From Candidatus Bathyarchaeota archaeon (GTDB taxonomy: Archaea > Thermoproteota > Bathyarchaeia > TCS64), in NCBI GenBank assembly GCA_014730055.1, contig WJIV01000146.1:1-7252 (forward strand): 7,252 nucleotides of DNA. Direction: 5' to 3'. Each line of letters opens with the position of its first letter. Within the stretch, counting starts at the first letter, position 1. Positions 5,552 to 7,252 of this stretch are shown one piece after another. The notes below the pieces were generated by a model. The model had not been told where the DNA came from. It worked only from the letters and a program-made list of their open reading frames with translations, and ran no database searches. The position numbers and the translations under genes are program-made.

Positions 5552-5728
5552 TTACGCAGCATGAGAACCACGGTATCCATTGTATACGAATCCTATTAGC
5601 AGCTGTCCGAGAAATACGAAAAACGCCCCAACCGCACCGCCAATTAAGGCTCTTCTTTCTCCGACAAAAAGGAAGCTTGATATTTGTTTTTCTTCTTCGG
5701 TGTGTGTCTCATCCTTTTTTACTGTCAT
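5552..5728 (-). CDS. Predicted small membrane protein, 58 residues, unrecognised
   Basis: On the minus strand, ATG 5728 begins MTVKKDETHTEEEKQISSFL, a charged soluble N-terminus. FVGERRALIGGAVGAFFVFL and GQLLIGFVYN follow, a single membrane helix at about 27-48, then GYRGSHAA. The start is chosen over the upstream ATG at 5758 because a GGAG (5741-5738) sits nine bases before it and a TATA-like box (5772-5761) lies about 33 bases upstream. I do not recognise the family. The last eight residues may be a frameshift artefact: from about 5581 the neighbouring frame reads TMDTVVLMLRNAIDTLLEGL to a TAG near 5518, which looks more protein-like than GYRGSHAA. The gene is convergent with the decayed DUF1328 copy and ends 51 bases after it. 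Confidence 0.55.
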   Translation of the reverse strand: MTVKKDETHTEEEKQISSFLFVGERRALIGGAVGAFFVFLGQLLIGFVYNGYRGSHAA

Positions 5729-5760
5729 GATGGTGGTCTCCAGATTAACTTTATACACAA

Positions 5761-5772
5761 TGTATTTATAGG
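5761..5772 (-). promoter_or_regulatory. TATA-like box of the 58-residue membrane protein gene
   Basis: Read on the minus strand this is CCTATAAATACA, about 33 bases before the ATG at 5728. A second A/T-rich stretch at 5747-5759 is closer and less well spaced. Confidence 0.5.
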
Positions 5773-5961
5773 AAATATACCGGGAATATTGATTTTATAG
5801 ATCGACAAGGTTTGGATTCGTAAGAGTTTGGAGCCTTATACTTGCAGCTACTAAACATGCAACGGAATGCATGCGATGATGTATTGGTATGATTAAAGTC
5901 CTCTTCACACCCTGTGTTTAGTGTTGTGGCTGGCTGAACCATATCCTTCGTTGACCCAGAT

Positions 5962-6061
5962 GAGGCCTGGATCGCTGCTGGCCGGGAGCTGCTGACGGTG
6001 TGCTACAGCGTGCTGAAGCAATTATAGGCCGTACTTTAACCCGTTGCACGTTCAGGCATAG
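5962..6061 (+). pseudogene. Remnant of an IS110-family transposase C-terminus
   Basis: The frame at 5962-6021 reads EAWIAAGRELLTVCYSVLKQ, matching the pattern near the end of IS110 transposases (AivAvARKLL..iy.mLk). A one-base shift at about 6020 continues as NYRPYFNPLHVQA to TAG 6059-6061; family members typically close with a short segment like rpYd. Only about 33 residues of a protein usually over 300 long remain, so the call rests on a short match helped by the matching left end. The Ser-containing Transposase_20 core is not seen. Confidence 0.4.
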
Positions 6062-6223
6062 AAGTCTCTCCGTGAATGCTTTAACCCCAGCCGGGTCTGG
6101 TGGCTGCGCATGCGATTGGAGAAGCCCGGGAGCGTACAGTTTCAATCCGCCCCACGGTTGTGGGCGTACAGGCGTTTGCCAAATATATGTCACGGAGAAG
6201 AAGGATAGAGATAAATATCCTTC
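6062..6223 (+). ncRNA. Possible bridge-RNA-like structured region of relic 2
   Basis: This G+C-rich stretch after the transposase remnant can form several hairpins: CAGCC/GGCTG (6088-6092 and 6102-6106), CGCCCCAC with GTGGGCG around GGTT (6148-6166, one bulge) and a perfect 8-base stem GAAGGATA/TATCCTTC (6200-6207 and 6216-6223). A direct repeat GCGTACAG (6132-6139 and 6164-6171) spans the second one. IS1111-type elements encode their bridge RNA in the right end, and the non-coding length from the stop at 6061 to 6237 is of the right order. No family consensus was matched, the internal loops were not identified, and the element is a relic, so this is a hypothesis. Open frames across it look accidental. 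Confidence 0.25.
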
Positions 6224-6245
6224 ATACTGGCATGCATAACTGTAA

Positions 6246-6275
6246 CTTGCATACAAATATTTTTCAATGTGCAAG
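6246..6275. repeat. Hairpin CTTGCA / TGCAAG outside the relic
   Basis: Six-base arms at 6246-6251 and 6270-6275 enclose an A/T-rich 18-base centre, between relic 2 and the end of the DsrE gene. It may be a terminator facing either side or unrelated flank. Confidence 0.25.
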
Positions 6276-6301
6276 CATGCAATCTTCAAGTTTGTTAATT
6301 T

Positions 6302-6320
6302 ACCAAAAAAAGAAAAGGGA
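6302..6320 (-). terminator. T-rich terminator of the DsrE-family gene
   Basis: Immediately after the stop codon, the minus strand reads CCCTTTTCTTTTTTT, a pyrimidine tract like archaeal U-rich termination signals. Confidence 0.5.
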
Positions 6321-6734
6321 TTAGATTTTTATGGTTACGTCCGCGTCTGCGGCTACGTCCAGGAAGGTTGCTGCTCCGGCTAGCTTGTCTACTTCTGGTA
6401 TGAGGTCCTCTCTTTTGATGTCGAACATCTCCATGGTTGGAGTGCAAGCGTAGAGGGTGAGTTTTCCTGAGTCCTTCATCCTCTGGAGCATCTCATAGGG
6501 CGTAGGGTAGTTCATCTCCTCAAGCTTCGCCTGTAGGTGTTCCTCCATGTGCTTGTAGGTAGCTGGTAGCTCCGCCTTGTTCATCTCATCTTTCTTGAGC
6601 ATGGTGAGCCCCCAGAAGGTGAAGTACATGTGTACATCCCAGTCCATGGTTGTTGCGGTTGATCCCAGTATGAAGGCGCATAGAAGCTGGTCTATGGTAC
6701 CGCTGTGGACGATTATGGCTATTTTCCTTGGCAT
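6321..6734 (-). CDS. DsrE/DsrF/DrsH-like family protein
   Basis: A 137-residue protein starting MPRKIAIIVHSGTIDQLLCA, a beta strand followed by the first helix of the DsrE fold. The signature YFTFWGLTMLKK (37-48) and LYACTPTMEMF (94-104) with Cys97 are typical of the DrsE_2 branch; Cys19 is a second cysteine. Family relatives (DsrE, TusD, peroxiredoxin-like DsrE proteins) carry persulfide sulfur on a conserved Cys; here the role is inferred as sulfur transfer or thiol redox chemistry in the cytoplasm. The ATG at 6734 is chosen over one 21 bases upstream because GGAG (6744-6741) sits six bases before it and MPRKIAII is the expected start of strand 1. The gene is divergent from the ferritin-like gene with 112 bases between starts. 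I see no dsrAB, tus or rhodanese gene beside it. Confidence 0.9.
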   Translation of the reverse strand: MPRKIAIIVHSGTIDQLLCAFILGSTATTMDWDVHMYFTFWGLTMLKKDEMNKAELPATYKHMEEHLQAKLEEMNYPTPYEMLQRMKDSGKLTLYACTPTMEMFDIKREDLIPEVDKLAGAATFLDVAADADVTIKI

Positions 6735-6807
6735 ATTTTTCTCCAAGATAATCAAAGGAAGCGTAGTAGTTAATGTTTAACCATGATTTTCTGGTTCTAT
6801 CGTCAAG

Positions 6808-6819
6808 GGATATAAGAAA
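6808..6819 (+). promoter_or_regulatory. TATA-like box of the ferritin-like gene
   Basis: GGATATAAGAAA lies about 28-38 bases before the ATG at 6847, consistent with a short leader. The 112-base intergenic stretch must also hold the promoter of the divergent DsrE gene, which I could not place with confidence. Confidence 0.5.
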
Positions 6820-6846
6820 TGGTATCCATTGGTTTTACGTGGATTT

Positions 6847-7252
6847 ATGGCGTCTGTTATAGGTGAACGGGAGAGAGAGCAAAGGGAGGAAGCTGTAAGG
6901 CTTCTAAAGGAGCAGATAGAGACTGAGGGGCTTCTTGTGGCAGAGTATAAGGAGTTCGGAGAAAAAGTATCGAACCTTGGCGTGAGGCGCATGCTTCATG
7001 CGATAATGTTTGACTCTCAGAAGCACATAGAGGTCCTCCAGGCGGCTATTGATAATATTATGGGACAGGACATATTGAGGGGTGACCGTGAGGAGCTCCG
7101 GGAAGGTTTGAGGAGGCATATTGAACTGGAACAGGCTTCTATAGAGAAGGCGGAGAAGGTTCTAGAGTACCCTTGGCTCAGTAATACCAAGGGACTGAGG
7201 GAGCTCATTGAGGTCTGGAGGGATGATGAGAGACGTCACCACCGTAGCTTGA
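6847..7252 (+). CDS. Ferritin-like (rubrerythrin-like) diiron domain protein, 3' end outside window
   Basis: The frame from ATG 6847 is open to the last base: 135 codons with no stop. The sequence is almost all helix and has the metal-ligand pattern of a four-helix ferritin-like bundle. Glu27 is in helix 1 (IETEGLLVAEY), D56 with H60 in helix 2 (DSQKHIEVL, an acidic-x3-His motif), E93 and E95 are in helix 3 (RHIELEQASIEKAE), and E128 with H131 is in helix 4 (DDERRHHRSL, a Glu-x2-His motif). Such proteins bind two irons and act in peroxide or oxygen protection or in iron handling. The C-terminus, where rubrerythrins carry a rubredoxin domain, is not in view, so that name is not assigned. The helix-2 ligand being Asp rather than Glu is slightly unusual. 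The divergent DsrE neighbour suggests a redox-related pair. Confidence 0.72.
   Translation, partial: MASVIGEREREQREEAVRLLKEQIETEGLLVAEYKEFGEKVSNLGVRRMLHAIMFDSQKHIEVLQAAIDNIMGQDILRGDREELREGLRRHIELEQASIEKAEKVLEYPWLSNTKGLRELIEVWRDDERRHHRSL

Larger units (their letters stand above)
5867..6237. repeat. Inverted repeat ATGCATGC ... GCATGCAT bounding relic 2
   Basis: Arms are at 5867-5874 and 6230-6237. The arms are themselves nearly palindromic, which weakens the statistical case, but the left arm recurs at relic 1 (411-418) and the next segment inward, GTATGAAG against CTTCATAC, also pairs across relics. Two more GCATGC sites lie at 6108-6113 and 6275-6280. Confidence 0.5.
5865..6238 (+). mobile_element. 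IS110-family (IS1111-like) relic 2, internally deleted, with both ends
   Basis: The left end repeats the first 14 bases of relic 1 (409-422) and stays similar to about 5900 (ATG, TTAAA and TCC blocks). The right end carries GCATGCAT (6230-6237), the inverse of ATGCATGC at 5867-5874. Just inside it, CTTCATAC (6220-6227) is the inverse of GTATGAAG in relic 1's left end (425-432). Between the ends are the remains of a transposase C-terminus (5962-6061) and about 175 bases without a convincing coding frame. The order, a short left end and a long non-coding right end with subterminal inverted repeats, is that of the IS1111 branch of the IS110 family. Nearly the whole transposase is deleted, so it could move only if served in trans. 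The composition is visibly G+C-rich against A/T-rich flanks. Upstream (5773-5864) I see nothing else. Confidence 0.5.

Noticed and set aside
5939..6020. SRP RNA or RNase P RNA in the G+C-rich stretch
   Set aside because: The GGAGCAGC-type SRP helix 8 motif and the conserved RNase P core motifs are absent; only superficial G+C-rich similarity.
6139..6148. GTTTCAATCC, resembling the start of many archaeal CRISPR repeats
   Set aside because: It occurs once, with no second repeat at spacer distance, and lies inside the structured right end of the IS relic.
6085..6220. Frame VAAHAIGEARERTV resembling the RNA polymerase A'' motif VAAQSIGEPGT
   Set aside because: The match covers few residues, a stop lies just upstream, no other polymerase motif follows and it overlaps the IS right end. 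Probably chance.
5918..6324. Three overlapping long frames across the IS relic 2 (5918-6289 minus, 6000-6239 and 6100-6324 plus)
   Set aside because: They have unnatural composition (many Cys, Pro, Arg), no promoter or ribosome-site support, and no recognisable domain.

Overview
The window looks archaeal. Nearly every intact gene is preceded by an A+T-rich TATA-like box about 25-35 bases before its start codon, with little or no leader (before 2123, 2382, 3465, 3933, 5053, 6847 and, on the minus strand, 2947 and 5728). Arginine is mostly AGA/AGG and isoleucine is often ATA. The families present (ChaB, DUF1328, GerW/YtfJ-like, AI-2E permease, DrsE_2-type DsrE protein, ferritin-like protein, universal stress protein) occur together in Euryarchaeota and related lineages. 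I cannot name the genus. G+C is moderate to low, lowest in the Mrr-like gene and the intergenic stretches, and visibly higher in the insertion-sequence relics.

Layout. 3-410: 3' part of an Mrr-like nuclease gene. 409-929: left end and N-terminal half of a decayed IS110-family insertion sequence. 930-2001: an MFS transporter gene destroyed by several frameshifts and four nonsense codons. 2123-2278: intact DUF1328 small membrane protein. 2382-2585: ChaB-family protein, convergent with a minus-strand coiled-coil protein (2675-2947). 2982-3365: universal-stress-protein relic lacking its N-terminus. 3465-3857: GerW/YtfJ-like protein. 3933-4937: AI-2E family permease. 5053-5217: unrecognised 54-residue membrane protein. 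5361-5501: a second, frameshifted DUF1328 copy with the same core promoter as the first. 5552-5728 (minus): unrecognised 58-residue membrane protein. 5865-6238: a second IS110-family relic that keeps a left end, a transposase C-terminus, a right end with an inverted repeat, and about 175 bases of non-coding, structured sequence. 6321-6734 (minus): DsrE-family protein, divergent from a ferritin-like gene (6847 to the edge).

Intact genes: most are single-gene units with their own promoters. Their families (small membrane proteins, ChaB, GerW-like, permease, DsrE, ferritin-like, and a former universal stress protein) suggest an accessory envelope, stress and redox neighbourhood rather than one pathway. 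Between them lie decayed genes and two relics of related insertion sequences, so this is a region of insertion and gene loss.

The most notable signal is the 5865-6238 element. Its order (short left end, transposase C-terminus, long structured right end, inverted repeats near both ends) matches the IS1111-type branch of the IS110 family, whose non-coding end encodes the bridge RNA. It may preserve a fossil or non-autonomous bridge-RNA locus. The rest is ordinary or decayed; I see no complete unknown multi-gene system.
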